From Flavobacterium sp. SUN046 (GTDB lineage Bacteria > Bacteroidota > Bacteroidia > Flavobacteriales > Flavobacteriaceae), in assembly GCF_028867965.1 (NCBI RefSeq), contig NZ_JAPQNT010000001.1, positions 124,001 through 188,000 on the forward strand: 64,000 bases of DNA, given 5' to 3'. Positions 15,374 through 24,325 of this stretch are shown here, one piece after another. The stretch's first letter is position 1; each line of letters opens with the position of its first letter. Below the pieces are notes generated by a model, which was given only the letters and a program-made list of their open reading frames with translations, was not told where the DNA came from and ran no database searches. Both the position numbers and the translations under genes were made by a program.

Positions 15374-17512
15374 ATGAAATTCTACAGCATCATTATCTTT
15401 TCATTCATTTCTATGGTAGCATTTGCCAATAGAAAAAATGAATTGTGTAAAGAAAATTCACTTTTACAACAAAAAGACACAATTGTAAAAAAAAATGTGC
15501 TTTCTAATGTTGCCCCTATATTGAATGCTACTGGAAATCAAACGTATTGTATTGGAAGTCCGATGAAAATTGTTACCAATATGGATTTTACTGATCCAGA
15601 CGATTTGGGTGTTGCGGCAATTTATATTCAAATATCTTCTGGATATGTTTTTGGCGAAGATACTTTATCGCTTTCTGGTTTTCATCCAACAATAACAAGT
15701 AGTTGGAATGCTATTACTGGTAAACTTACTTTAACTGGAGTAGCTACACAGCCAACTTATATCGAGTTAAAAGCTGCAATTGAAGATGTTGACTATAATA
15801 ATTCATCAGCAAATCCGAGTGGTTCAAGAACTTTTTCAATATCAATCGGAGATGCCAATTATTTACCGTCTAACGGACATTATTATCAATATGTTCCAAA
15901 TATTGGTATAACTTGGAGTGATGCAAAAATTGCAGCTCAATCTAATAATTATTACGGAATTCAAGGATATTTAGCAACCATAACCGCTGCAGATGAAGCA
16001 CAATTGTCTGGTGAACAATCAGCTGGTGCTGGATGGATTGGCGGAAGCGACGAACAAGTAGAAGGCGTTTGGAGATGGATGACCGGTCCAGAAACCGGAT
16101 TGAATTTTTGGAACGGCGATTTTCAAGGTAGCAGTCCAAACTTTGCTTTTTGGAACACAGGCGAACCTAACAGTGTAGGCAATGAAGATTATGCTCATGT
16201 TACTGCACCTGGCGTTGGAATTCCTGGCTCGTGGAACGATCTATCCAACACAGGTGATACCAGCGGAAATTACCAGCCTAAAGGTTATATTGTTGAATAT
16301 GGCGGAATGCCTGGCGATCCGATAATTCAAATTTCAACAAGTTCAATTATCAACATACCAACAATAACAAGCTCTTACACGGCGCCAAGCTGCGGCTCGG
16401 GAAGTTTAATATTGCATGCTGTTTCAACAACTGGCACAGTAAATTGGTATTCTAATGCAACTGGTGGAACAGTATTAGCTACTGGAAATGACTTTACAAC
16501 TTCAATATTAAATACCACAACTACATTTTATGCAGCGGCACATTCTTCTAATTGTCCTGATGATTTAAGAGTACCGATAATTGCAAATGTTACTCCAACA
16601 CCAATTTTAACATATACATCACCTTATTTTATGTGTGATGAAAGTTACACTGTAATTGATGTTCAAACTACTTCTGGAATTTTACTTTGGTATGATAGTC
16701 CAACTGCAGTAAATCCGATATTTTTAGGAACTCATTTTGTTGTTCCAAATATTCATCAAGACACCGTTTTTTATGCCGAAGCTAATTTTAATGGATGCCT
16801 TTCTAACAGAGTTCCTGTTACAATCAAAGTATATGCTGCGCCAATTGCAAATGATGAAACCATTGAAATATGTGCTGGAACAACCATTACATTAAATGCT
16901 GGAAATCCTGGATTGTCGTATCTATGGTCAACTGGCGAAATTTCTCAAACCATAAATTCAACAATTGGGGTTACAAATTATTCGGTAATTATAACAACTC
17001 CATCACCTGAATTATGCTCTAAAACCAAGAATTTCAACATTGTAGAACATACATCGCCAACTATTGATAGTATTGTAATAAACGGTAATTCAGCTACAAT
17101 AATTACAGCAACTATTGGCGATTTTGAATACTCAATTGATGGAAGTACTTATCAAATTTCTAATGAATTTTTAATTACAGATGGTGGTTTATACAATGCT
17201 TATGTAAGAGAAAAACATGGTTGTGGATTGGCTTTTAAGCCTTTTATAATTATAACAATTCCGCAATTTTTCACTCCTAATGGTGATGGAATAAATGATA
17301 ATTGGAGTATTAAAGGTTTGGTAAATTATCCAAATGCATCTGTAAAGATTGTTGATAGATTTGGAAAATTAGTAGTTAAATTGGATGCAACCAATTATTC
17401 TTGGGATGGAACATTAAATGGAAAAATGCTTTTATCTGACGATTATTGGTATGTTTTCAAAATTGATGAAAGTTTACCTGAATTAAAAGGTCATTTTTCA
17501 TTAAAACGTTAA
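15374..17512 (+). CDS. Secreted C-type lectin-domain protein with T9SS type B sorting domain
   Basis: A 712-residue exported protein. The signal peptide ends SMVAFA. Residues about 165-310 form a C-type lectin-like domain (YYQYVPNIGITWSDAKIAA, WIGGSDEQVEGVWRWMTG, FWNTGEPNSVGNEDYAHV). Then come Ig-like repeats (YTAPSCGSGSLILHAVS, GTVNWYSNATGG). The last 80 residues are a gliding-motility-associated type B C-terminal domain (FFTPNGDGINDNWSIKG ... YWYVFKI). From family knowledge, such domains direct export and surface attachment by the type IX secretion system. A sugar-binding surface adhesin is a reasonable inference. Its stop overlaps the convergent folK-fusion stop. Confidence 0.9.
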   Translation: MKFYSIIIFSFISMVAFANRKNELCKENSLLQQKDTIVKKNVLSNVAPILNATGNQTYCIGSPMKIVTNMDFTDPDDLGVAAIYIQISSGYVFGEDTLSLSGFHPTITSSWNAITGKLTLTGVATQPTYIELKAAIEDVDYNNSSANPSGSRTFSISIGDANYLPSNGHYYQYVPNIGITWSDAKIAAQSNNYYGIQGYLATITAADEAQLSGEQSAGAGWIGGSDEQVEGVWRWMTGPETGLNFWNGDFQGSSPNFAFWNTGEPNSVGNEDYAHVTAPGVGIPGSWNDLSNTGDTSGNYQPKGYIVEYGGMPGDPIIQISTSSIINIPTITSSYTAPSCGSGSLILHAVSTTGTVNWYSNATGGTVLATGNDFTTSILNTTTTFYAAAHSSNCPDDLRVPIIANVTPTPILTYTSPYFMCDESYTVIDVQTTSGILLWYDSPTAVNPIFLGTHFVVPNIHQDTVFYAEANFNGCLSNRVPVTIKVYAAPIANDETIEICAGTTITLNAGNPGLSYLWSTGEISQTINSTIGVTNYSVIITTPSPELCSKTKNFNIVEHTSPTIDSIVINGNSATIITATIGDFEYSIDGSTYQISNEFLITDGGLYNAYVREKHGCGLAFKPFIIITIPQFFTPNGDGINDNWSIKGLVNYPNASVKIVDRFGKLVVKLDATNYSWDGTLNGKMLLSDDYWYVFKIDESLPELKGHFSLKR

Positions 17513-18651
17513 TTCAATTTCTTCTGAATTTCATCCAAGATAAAAGTATAATCTTCCTGATTTTTTAAAAAATCTCTTTCAGAGACATCTACGATTAACA
17601 CATTCAAATCTTTTTGAGTTTTAATATAATCCAAATACCCATTATTAATTTTCTCTAAATATTCAGCCGGAATTTCTTGCTCATAGCTTCTTCCACGACG
17701 TTTTATGTTTTGTAATAATCGCTCTGTATTTTGATACAAATAAATATACAAATCGGGTTTTGGCATTTCTCTATAAATAATATCAAAAAGCGTTTTGTAC
17801 AATCGATATTCATCTTCGGCAAGCGTAACTTTTGCAAAAATCAATGATTTAAAAATATGATAATCGGCAACAATAAAATCTTTAAATAAATCAAATTGTG
17901 CTAAATCATCTGATATTTGTTGGTATCTATCGGCAAGAAATGACATTTCTAAAGGAAAAGCATATCGGTTTTGATCTTTATAAAATTTAGGTAAAAACGG
18001 ATTATCTGCAAAACGTTCTAAAACTGTCTTGGCATTAAAATCTTCCGCAATTTTTCCGACTAATGTTGTTTTTCCGGCTCCAATATTACCTTCAACCGCT
18101 ATGTAATTGAAATTATCTAACCTTATTTTTTCAAGTGGCGCATTCAAATTCGCAATTTTTTTACAATTACCTTTATCATCACATAAACTCAATAATTCTA
18201 AAATTGATTTATTCAAAATTGGATGCACCCAATCTGATGCAATATCATTCATTGGAAGCAATACAAAAAGTCGGTTTTGCAAATGCTTGTGCGGAATTTC
18301 TAACACATCACTTTGAAAAACTTCTGTATCAAAAGCAATAATATCAATATCAATAATTCTTGGTTGATACGATTCACTTTCAGTTCGAATTCTTCCTAAT
18401 TTTTTTTCAAGTTTAAGAATGTTTTTTAAAACCTTTTGTGCGGTTTTATGAGTATGCATCACAACCGCACAATTGTAAAATGAATCGCTGTCAAAACCCC
18501 AAGAATCAGATTCATACAGTTTTGAAACTGCAACTATAGTACCAACCTCACGATGCAACAAATCAATACAATGCTCAATGTTTTCATGACGATTGCCTTG
18601 ATTACTGCCTAAAGAAAGTATGACTTGATGCTGCTTATTCATATTTGGCAA
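17509..18651 (-). CDS. folK: Fusion: HPPK (FolK) plus deoxynucleoside kinase
   Basis: A 380-residue two-enzyme protein. Residues about 8-165 are 6-hydroxymethyl-7,8-dihydropterin pyrophosphokinase (LSLGSNQGN, PRIIDIDII at 97-105), a folate-pathway enzyme. Residues about 180-380 are a deoxyadenosine/deoxyguanosine-type kinase with P-loop GNIGAGKTT (188-196), the DRY segment and RRGRSYEQEI lid. Both active-site signatures look complete. The linker is short (CDDKGNCKKIANLN). The fusion would couple folate synthesis to dNTP salvage in one polypeptide. I believe the arrangement is seen elsewhere in Bacteroidota, but cannot check. Which deoxynucleoside is used is not resolved. Confidence 0.9.
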   Translation of the reverse strand: MPNMNKQHQVILSLGSNQGNRHENIEHCIDLLHREVGTIVAVSKLYESDSWGFDSDSFYNCAVVMHTHKTAQKVLKNILKLEKKLGRIRTESESYQPRIIDIDIIAFDTEVFQSDVLEIPHKHLQNRLFVLLPMNDIASDWVHPILNKSILELLSLCDDKGNCKKIANLNAPLEKIRLDNFNYIAVEGNIGAGKTTLVGKIAEDFNAKTVLERFADNPFLPKFYKDQNRYAFPLEMSFLADRYQQISDDLAQFDLFKDFIVADYHIFKSLIFAKVTLAEDEYRLYKTLFDIIYREMPKPDLYIYLYQNTERLLQNIKRRGRSYEQEIPAEYLEKINNGYLDYIKTQKDLNVLIVDVSERDFLKNQEDYTFILDEIQKKLN

Positions 18652-18779
18652 AATAACTAAAAGAATTTCGAAATTGAAGTATATTTATCACTTGTGTTAA
18701 TAACTATTTTGTTTAAACAATAATTACAAAGTTTGTAACAAATTACTTTTTTGAACTACTAATACATAAAATAATAATT

Positions 18780-20537
18780 ATGAGATTTTTAGGAAACGTA
18801 TTGGCCACAATTGTTGGTATATTCATTTTTTTCATGGTTTCGTTTTTCGGAATTTTAGTATTAGGAGCTATTTTTGGTAGTAGTGATGAATCAGTTAAAG
18901 TAGCGAAGAATTCTGTAATTGAATTAGATTTATCTGAAATAAATTATGACTATGCCGGAAAAGTAAATTTTAAAGATTTTGACTATTTCAAGGCGCAACA
19001 TAATGGATTATCAGATGTTTTAAAAGCAATTGAATATGCTAAAACCGATGACAAAATTAAAGGAATTTCTATTTTGAACAGTTCATCTAATCTTGGAATT
19101 GCTCAAACCAAAGCTCTTAGAGATCAATTGGAAGATTTTAAAAAATCAGGTAAATTTATTTATTCGTATGCTGATGTTTATTCGCAAAAAGAATATTATT
19201 TGAATTCGGTTGCCAACAAAATTTATATAAATCCGATTGGAGAACTAGATTTTAAAGGATTATCGGCAGAAATTATGTTCTTTAAAGATTTTGAAGAAAA
19301 ATCAGGTTTAAAAATGGAAGTGATTCGTCACGGAAAATATAAAAGTGCCGTTGAACCATTTTTAGAAAATAAAATGAGTGATGCTAATAGAGAACAAACT
19401 ACGCAATTATTGAATTCTATATGGAGTTCTGTTGTAGTTGATATTGCAAAAAGCAGAAATGTTTCTGTAGAACGATTGAATCAAGTTGCCGAAGGATTGC
19501 TTGCAAGAACACCAGAAATGGCAAAAGCTGAAAAACTAATTGATATAATTGCTTATGAAGATGTGTATCACGACGATATTAGAAAAGCGCTAAAAGTTGA
19601 ATCGGATAAAGAGTATAAAAGCGTTTCAATTGCTGATTATGCTAATAAAGTTTCTACTGCTACTATAAATTTAGAAGCCAAAGATAAAATTGCAATTATT
19701 TACGCTCAAGGCGAAATTTCAAGCGGTGAAGGCGATGTAAATGTTATTGGCGAAGGTTCTATGCGACGTTCATTGCAAGAAGCTAGAAAAGACGAGCACG
19801 TTAAAGCAATTGTATTAAGAATCGATAGCCCGGGCGGAAATGCACTTACATCAGAATTAATTTGGAGAGAAATTGAAATCACTAAAAAAGTAAAACCAGT
19901 AGTCGTTTCAATGGGAAATTACGCAGCATCTGGCGGATATTACATTGCTTGTAATGCTAACAAAATTTATGCAGAAGCAAATACCATAACTGGTTCAATT
20001 GGAGTTTTTGGAATTTTACCAAATTTTACCGAAGCTACTAAGAAAATAGGAATTAATGTAGAACAAGTTAAAACACATACTAATGCTTCTGAATACAGTC
20101 CGTTCAAACCTTTGGACGATAATTACAGAGGATTTGCACAAGAAGGTGTCGAACACATTTACAGCACATTTGTAAACCGCGTTTCTGCTGGAAGAAAAAT
20201 GACTTTCGAACAAGTTGACGCCATTGGTCAAGGACGCGTTTGGAGCGGTCAAGATGCTTTAAAAATTGGCTTAGTTGACAAGATCGGTGGTATGGATGAA
20301 GCCATAAAAGAAGCCGCAAGGTTGGGAAAAACAACTAAATATAGAACACAAGATTATCCAGAATTTGAAAAAGATTTTGGAGATATTTTATCAAAATTTG
20401 GTTTAGCACAAAGCAAAGAAAGTATCATTAAAGAGGAAATTGGAGTGCAGAATTATGAAATTCTACAACACATCAAACAAATGACAACTCAAAAAGGTGT
20501 TCAAGCAAGAATGGCGTATGAGTTGAAAATTAATTAA
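18780..20537 (+). CDS. sppA: Signal peptide peptidase SppA, long (67-kDa) type
   Basis: A 585-residue inner-membrane serine protease with one N-terminal membrane helix and two tandem S49 domains. The catalytic lysine is K188 in HGKYKSAVEPF (first half) and the nucleophile is S384 in GNYAASGGYYIA (second half), the split dyad of E. coli-type SppA. It degrades cleaved signal peptides in the membrane. A 128-base gap separates it from the divergent folK fusion, and a hairpin terminator follows. Confidence 0.94.
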   Translation: MRFLGNVLATIVGIFIFFMVSFFGILVLGAIFGSSDESVKVAKNSVIELDLSEINYDYAGKVNFKDFDYFKAQHNGLSDVLKAIEYAKTDDKIKGISILNSSSNLGIAQTKALRDQLEDFKKSGKFIYSYADVYSQKEYYLNSVANKIYINPIGELDFKGLSAEIMFFKDFEEKSGLKMEVIRHGKYKSAVEPFLENKMSDANREQTTQLLNSIWSSVVVDIAKSRNVSVERLNQVAEGLLARTPEMAKAEKLIDIIAYEDVYHDDIRKALKVESDKEYKSVSIADYANKVSTATINLEAKDKIAIIYAQGEISSGEGDVNVIGEGSMRRSLQEARKDEHVKAIVLRIDSPGGNALTSELIWREIEITKKVKPVVVSMGNYAASGGYYIACNANKIYAEANTITGSIGVFGILPNFTEATKKIGINVEQVKTHTNASEYSPFKPLDDNYRGFAQEGVEHIYSTFVNRVSAGRKMTFEQVDAIGQGRVWSGQDALKIGLVDKIGGMDEAIKEAARLGKTTKYRTQDYPEFEKDFGDILSKFGLAQSKESIIKEEIGVQNYEILQHIKQMTTQKGVQARMAYELKIN

Positions 20538-20566
20538 TCAAAAAACGATTGGGTTAGTTGTTTTTG

Positions 20567-20599
20567 AATCCGTTTTGTTCTACAAAGCGGATTTTTTTA
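20567..20599 (+). terminator. Rho-independent terminator
   Basis: Twelve-base stem aatccgttttgt / acaaagcggatt (one G-U) with loop tct and a following T7. It ends sppA. Confidence 0.85.
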
Positions 20600-20671
20600 T
20601 TGAAATTATGTAATCTTTTAAGAAAACATTACAAAAGTTATATTTTACAAAAGACTAAATTTGCTTTGTTA

Positions 20672-20686
20672 AGGCATCGTTTTTGC
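20672..20686 (+). promoter_or_regulatory. Candidate sigma-54 promoter
   Basis: AGGCATCGTTTTTGC has GG at 20673-20674 and GC at 20685-20686, the exact -24/-12 spacing, 28 bases before the AsmA-like ATG. The base before GG is A instead of the usual T. Confidence 0.35.
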
Positions 20687-20713
20687 TCTTTATAATTATC
20701 AAAAATAAAAATC

Positions 20714-23296
20714 ATGATAAAGAAAATTTTAAAAATCGTTGGAATCGTATTATTACTTTTAGTGGTTTCTGCATTTGCAATTCCATATCTATTTGAAAAT
20801 CAAATAAAAGCAAAAATTTTAAAATCAATAAACGAAAATGTTGATGCCAACGTTGCATTTAAAGATGCCAATTTAAGTTTGTTTAAAAGTTTTCCTAAAG
20901 CTAATGTTTCTATCGAAAAATTAACCGTAATCAACAAAGCACCATTTGCTGGTGATACTTTGGTAGCTTTTGAAGAATTAAATTTGAAAATGTCAGTGAT
21001 GGAATTATTCAATGGCGATAACGAACCAATGAACATTGAAGGAATATCGTCTAAAAATGGATTAATCAACATTATTTTTAATAAAGATGGAGTCGGAAAT
21101 TATGACATCGCACTAAAAAATAAAGACAAAAAAGATGATGGAAAAAGCAAACCATTAGCCTTAAAAATAAAAGGCTACGAACTTGAAAATTTCAAATTCA
21201 AATTCACTGATGAAGCTTCTAAAATTAAAATGGTTTTAGACAGTATTAATCATTCTGGAACTGGCGATTTTACTAATGATGTTTTAGATTTAGATACTAA
21301 AACAACAGCCAAAATTTCATTGAATATGGACAAAGTGAATTATATGAACAACATAAAAGTTTCACTTGATGCAATATTAGGAATTGACTTGAAAAACAGC
21401 AAATATTCGTTTAAAGAAAACAAAGCTAAAATCAATGAATTGCCTCTAGAATTTAATGGATTTATTCAATTGGTTGATGCTGGACAACAGTATGATTTAA
21501 CTTTTAAAACGCCAACTTCATCGTTCAAAAATTTCTTAGGTTTGATTCCCGAAGCTTATGCAAGTAGTTTAGATAACGTAAAAACTACTGGTGATTTTAC
21601 TGTTGCAGGTTTTGCCAAAGGTTTGTTTTCAGATACTTCGGTACCAAAATTCAATATTGCAATTGCGTCCAACAATGCTTCTTTTCAATATCCAAATTTA
21701 CCAAAATCAGTTAAAAACATTGTAATTGACACCAAAATCATCAATGAAACTGGTGTAATGAATGACACTTACGTGAATCTAGACAAATTATCTTTTTCTA
21801 TTGATCAAGATGTTTTTAATGCTAAAGCAAACATTAAAAATGTGGCTACAAATGCCTTGGTTGATGCATCTTTAAAAGGAACAATAAATCTTGCAAATCT
21901 TTCTAAAGCGTATCCAATTAAATTAGAAAAACCACTTTCTGGAATTTTAAAAGCTGATGTTACCACAAAATTCGACATGCAATCGGTCGAAAAAAGTGAC
22001 TATGAAAAAATTAATAATGCCGGAAATTTAAGCTTATCTGGATTCAAATATGTTGATGAAAACGGTAAAGGAATGAACATTAACAGTGCTGTTGTTCAAT
22101 TCAATCCGAGTCGTGTTAATTTGCAAGAATTTAAAGCAACTACTGGAAAAAGTGATATTAATTTGACTGGTGTTTTAGAAAATTTCTACGGATATGTATT
22201 TAGAAATCAAAATCTACAAGGAAATTTCAATATGACTTCTAATCAAATTGCAGTTGCTGATTTTATGACAACTTCTGAACCAACAAAAGCAGAGACAAAA
22301 GCAAAACCAGAAGCTATGAAAATTCCAGCTTTTTTAGATTGTACTTTAACGGCTAAAGCAAATACGGTTTTGTATGATAATCTAACTCTAAAAAATTGTA
22401 CTGGAAAATTAATCGTAAAAGATCAAGCAGTAACTTTAGGAAATATTAAAACAAATATTTTTGGCGGACAAATCGGACTAAACGGAATGGTTTCTACCAA
22501 AGAAAAAACGCCGAAATTTAATATGAATTTAGGTTTAAGTCAGGTAAATATTGCTGAAAGTTTCACCCAGTTGGATATGTTGAAAAAAATTGCACCAATT
22601 GCTGGAATTATAAACGGAAAATTAAATTCTACAATTAAACTTTCTGGAAATTTAGATGCTAAAGAAATGACACCCGATTTAAAAACACTTTCTGGTGATT
22701 TATTAGGGCAATTACTTTCAACTACAGTGAATTCTAGTAATTCTACTTTGTTAAGTGCTTTGGGTTCAAATATTAAATTTTTAGATGTTAATAAATTGAA
22801 TTTGAATGATTTAAAAGCGGCAGTAACTTTCAAAGACGGAAAAGTAACTGTAAAACCATTTGATATTAAATACCAAGATATTAAAGTAACTGTTGGCGGA
22901 ACTCATGGATTTGACCAAATTATTGATTACACCTTAAAACTAGATGTCCCAGCTAAATATTTAGGAACGGAAGCGAATGCTTTGATAGCAAAACTTTCTC
23001 CAGCCGATGCCGCAAAACTAGATAATGTTCCTATAAATGCTGGTTTAACTGGAAGTTTTTCTAAACCAAAAATAACTACCGATGTAAAAGCCGCGACTAC
23101 TAGTTTAGTAAATAATTTAGTCAAACAACAAAAAGAAAAATACATCAATAAAGGTAAAACTGAACTTGAAAATCTGATTAACAAAAATAAAAAACCAGGC
23201 GATACAACCAAAACTACTGCTCCAACCACCAAAGAAGAAGTAAAAACAAAAGCCAAAGATTTATTGAATGGGTTGTTTAAAAAGAAAACACCTTAA
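20714..23296 (+). CDS. AsmA-family protein
   Basis: An 860-residue protein with one N-terminal membrane helix (IVGIVLLLLVVSAFAIPYLF) and a long beta-rich periplasmic part ending in an AsmA-like C-terminal region. Typical features are FPKANVSIEKLTVINKAPF near residue 60, repeated amphipathic strands and INGKLNSTIKLSGNLD. AsmA proteins (bridge-like, chorein-type lipid transfer relatives) help move phospholipids or support outer-membrane biogenesis. The C-terminus is a Lys/Thr-rich tail with KKPGDTTKTTAPTTKEEVKT. It seems to be a single-gene unit. Confidence 0.85.
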   Translation: MIKKILKIVGIVLLLLVVSAFAIPYLFENQIKAKILKSINENVDANVAFKDANLSLFKSFPKANVSIEKLTVINKAPFAGDTLVAFEELNLKMSVMELFNGDNEPMNIEGISSKNGLINIIFNKDGVGNYDIALKNKDKKDDGKSKPLALKIKGYELENFKFKFTDEASKIKMVLDSINHSGTGDFTNDVLDLDTKTTAKISLNMDKVNYMNNIKVSLDAILGIDLKNSKYSFKENKAKINELPLEFNGFIQLVDAGQQYDLTFKTPTSSFKNFLGLIPEAYASSLDNVKTTGDFTVAGFAKGLFSDTSVPKFNIAIASNNASFQYPNLPKSVKNIVIDTKIINETGVMNDTYVNLDKLSFSIDQDVFNAKANIKNVATNALVDASLKGTINLANLSKAYPIKLEKPLSGILKADVTTKFDMQSVEKSDYEKINNAGNLSLSGFKYVDENGKGMNINSAVVQFNPSRVNLQEFKATTGKSDINLTGVLENFYGYVFRNQNLQGNFNMTSNQIAVADFMTTSEPTKAETKAKPEAMKIPAFLDCTLTAKANTVLYDNLTLKNCTGKLIVKDQAVTLGNIKTNIFGGQIGLNGMVSTKEKTPKFNMNLGLSQVNIAESFTQLDMLKKIAPIAGIINGKLNSTIKLSGNLDAKEMTPDLKTLSGDLLGQLLSTTVNSSNSTLLSALGSNIKFLDVNKLNLNDLKAAVTFKDGKVTVKPFDIKYQDIKVTVGGTHGFDQIIDYTLKLDVPAKYLGTEANALIAKLSPADAAKLDNVPINAGLTGSFSKPKITTDVKAATTSLVNNLVKQQKEKYINKGKTELENLINKNKKPGDTTKTTAPTTKEEVKTKAKDLLNGLFKKKTP

Positions 23297-23310
23297 TAAT
23301 TATAAAAATA

Positions 23311-23369
23311 AAACCATTAAGAAATTTAAGGTAATTAAGACTTAATGAAACTTAATTTCTTAATGGTTT
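23311..23369. terminator. Long hairpin between convergent genes
   Basis: Perfect 16-bp arms aaaccattaagaaatt (23311-23326) and aatttcttaatggttt (23354-23369) enclose a 27-base loop. It lies between the AsmA-like gene and the convergent DUF2797 gene, where it could stop both transcripts. No long T-run follows, so it may equally be an intergenic palindromic repeat. Confidence 0.55.
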
Positions 23370-23427
23370 AAATTCTTTTAAAAGTTAATTTCAAATTCTA
23401 ATCCTCAAATTAAAAGAAGAGTCTAAA

Positions 23428-24222
23428 TTATAAGGAAATCCTAACCACATAACCTTCAAAAGTGCGAACATTAAAAACGGTTCCATCATCAAATATTAGG
23501 TATTGTCCTTTTATTCCCATTAATTTTCCGGAAAAATTGGGTAATTTATCTAAATTCAAACTCGAAACTTTCTTTGGATATTCTAAAACAGGAAAATGTA
23601 ATTGATATAAATCTTCTTTTTCTGGATGAAAATACTCTTGTACTTCTTTCGGAATTAGATATTTTAAACTCGCTCTTTCTTTGATTAAATCGGCATCAGG
23701 AACTTCATTTTTAAGCATCTTTTGCCAGTTAGTTTTATCGGCATAATGATTTTTTAAAGCAACTTCGGTAATTCCAGCTAAATACCGATTCGGAACCTCA
23801 ACAATAGGAATAGCTTGAATTGCACCTTGATCAATCCAACGGGTTGGCACTTGCGTTTTTCGGGTTACACCGACTTTAATTTCGCTCGACAATGCTAAGT
23901 AAACAATATGTGGTTGTAATTGGACTTTCTTTTCGTAGTCTAAATCACGGTCTTCAATATCTAAATGCGCGGTTGACAATTCGGGTTTCATAATCCAATC
24001 GCCGGCAGAAGCACTAGACATAAAACAGTCATAACAAAATCCTTGACGAAAAATCTTTTTCTTTTTTCCACAATTCAAACATTGATAACCAACAAAATTG
24101 ATTTCTAAGTTTTTATCCAATAGTTGATTCATGTTCAAAAAACTATTTTCAAACACCAAATAGTATTCAATTGGATTGGAAAATTCAGTTTGCATTTTCG
24201 TTAGAACGCCTTCGTAAATCAT
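23428..24222 (-). CDS. DUF2797 protein
   Basis: A 264-residue cytoplasmic protein matching DUF2797. An N-terminal zinc-ribbon-like Cys cluster (CLNCGKKKK...GFCYDCF, about residues 48-68) is followed by HIVYLALSSEIKVGVTR and RWIDQGA, which resemble a GIY-YIG nuclease core. That resemblance is tentative, since no catalytic Glu could be placed. The C-terminus forms a beta-rich region (GKLMGIKGQYLIFDDGTVFNVR). Function unknown, possibly nucleic-acid binding. It is divergent from the GH3 gene and convergent with the AsmA-like gene. Confidence 0.75.
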   Translation of the reverse strand: MIYEGVLTKMQTEFSNPIEYYLVFENSFLNMNQLLDKNLEINFVGYQCLNCGKKKKIFRQGFCYDCFMSSASAGDWIMKPELSTAHLDIEDRDLDYEKKVQLQPHIVYLALSSEIKVGVTRKTQVPTRWIDQGAIQAIPIVEVPNRYLAGITEVALKNHYADKTNWQKMLKNEVPDADLIKERASLKYLIPKEVQEYFHPEKEDLYQLHFPVLEYPKKVSSLNLDKLPNFSGKLMGIKGQYLIFDDGTVFNVRTFEGYVVRISL

Positions 24223-24291
24223 TTGTTTAAAGTTTCAGGTTTAAAGTTTAAAGTTCAACAAAATTTATTATTTTTGGTAAAGTTAGAAATC

Positions 24292-24319
24292 ATAATTCAT
24301 AATTCATAATTCGTAATTC
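24292..24319. repeat. Short 7-bp tandem repeat upstream of the GH3 gene
   Basis: Four copies of ataattc, the last reading gtaattc, lie directly before the GH3 start at 24326. The rest of the gap (24223-24291) is AT-rich with repeated gtttaaagtt. Confidence 0.6.
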
Positions 24320-24325
24320 TAAAAA

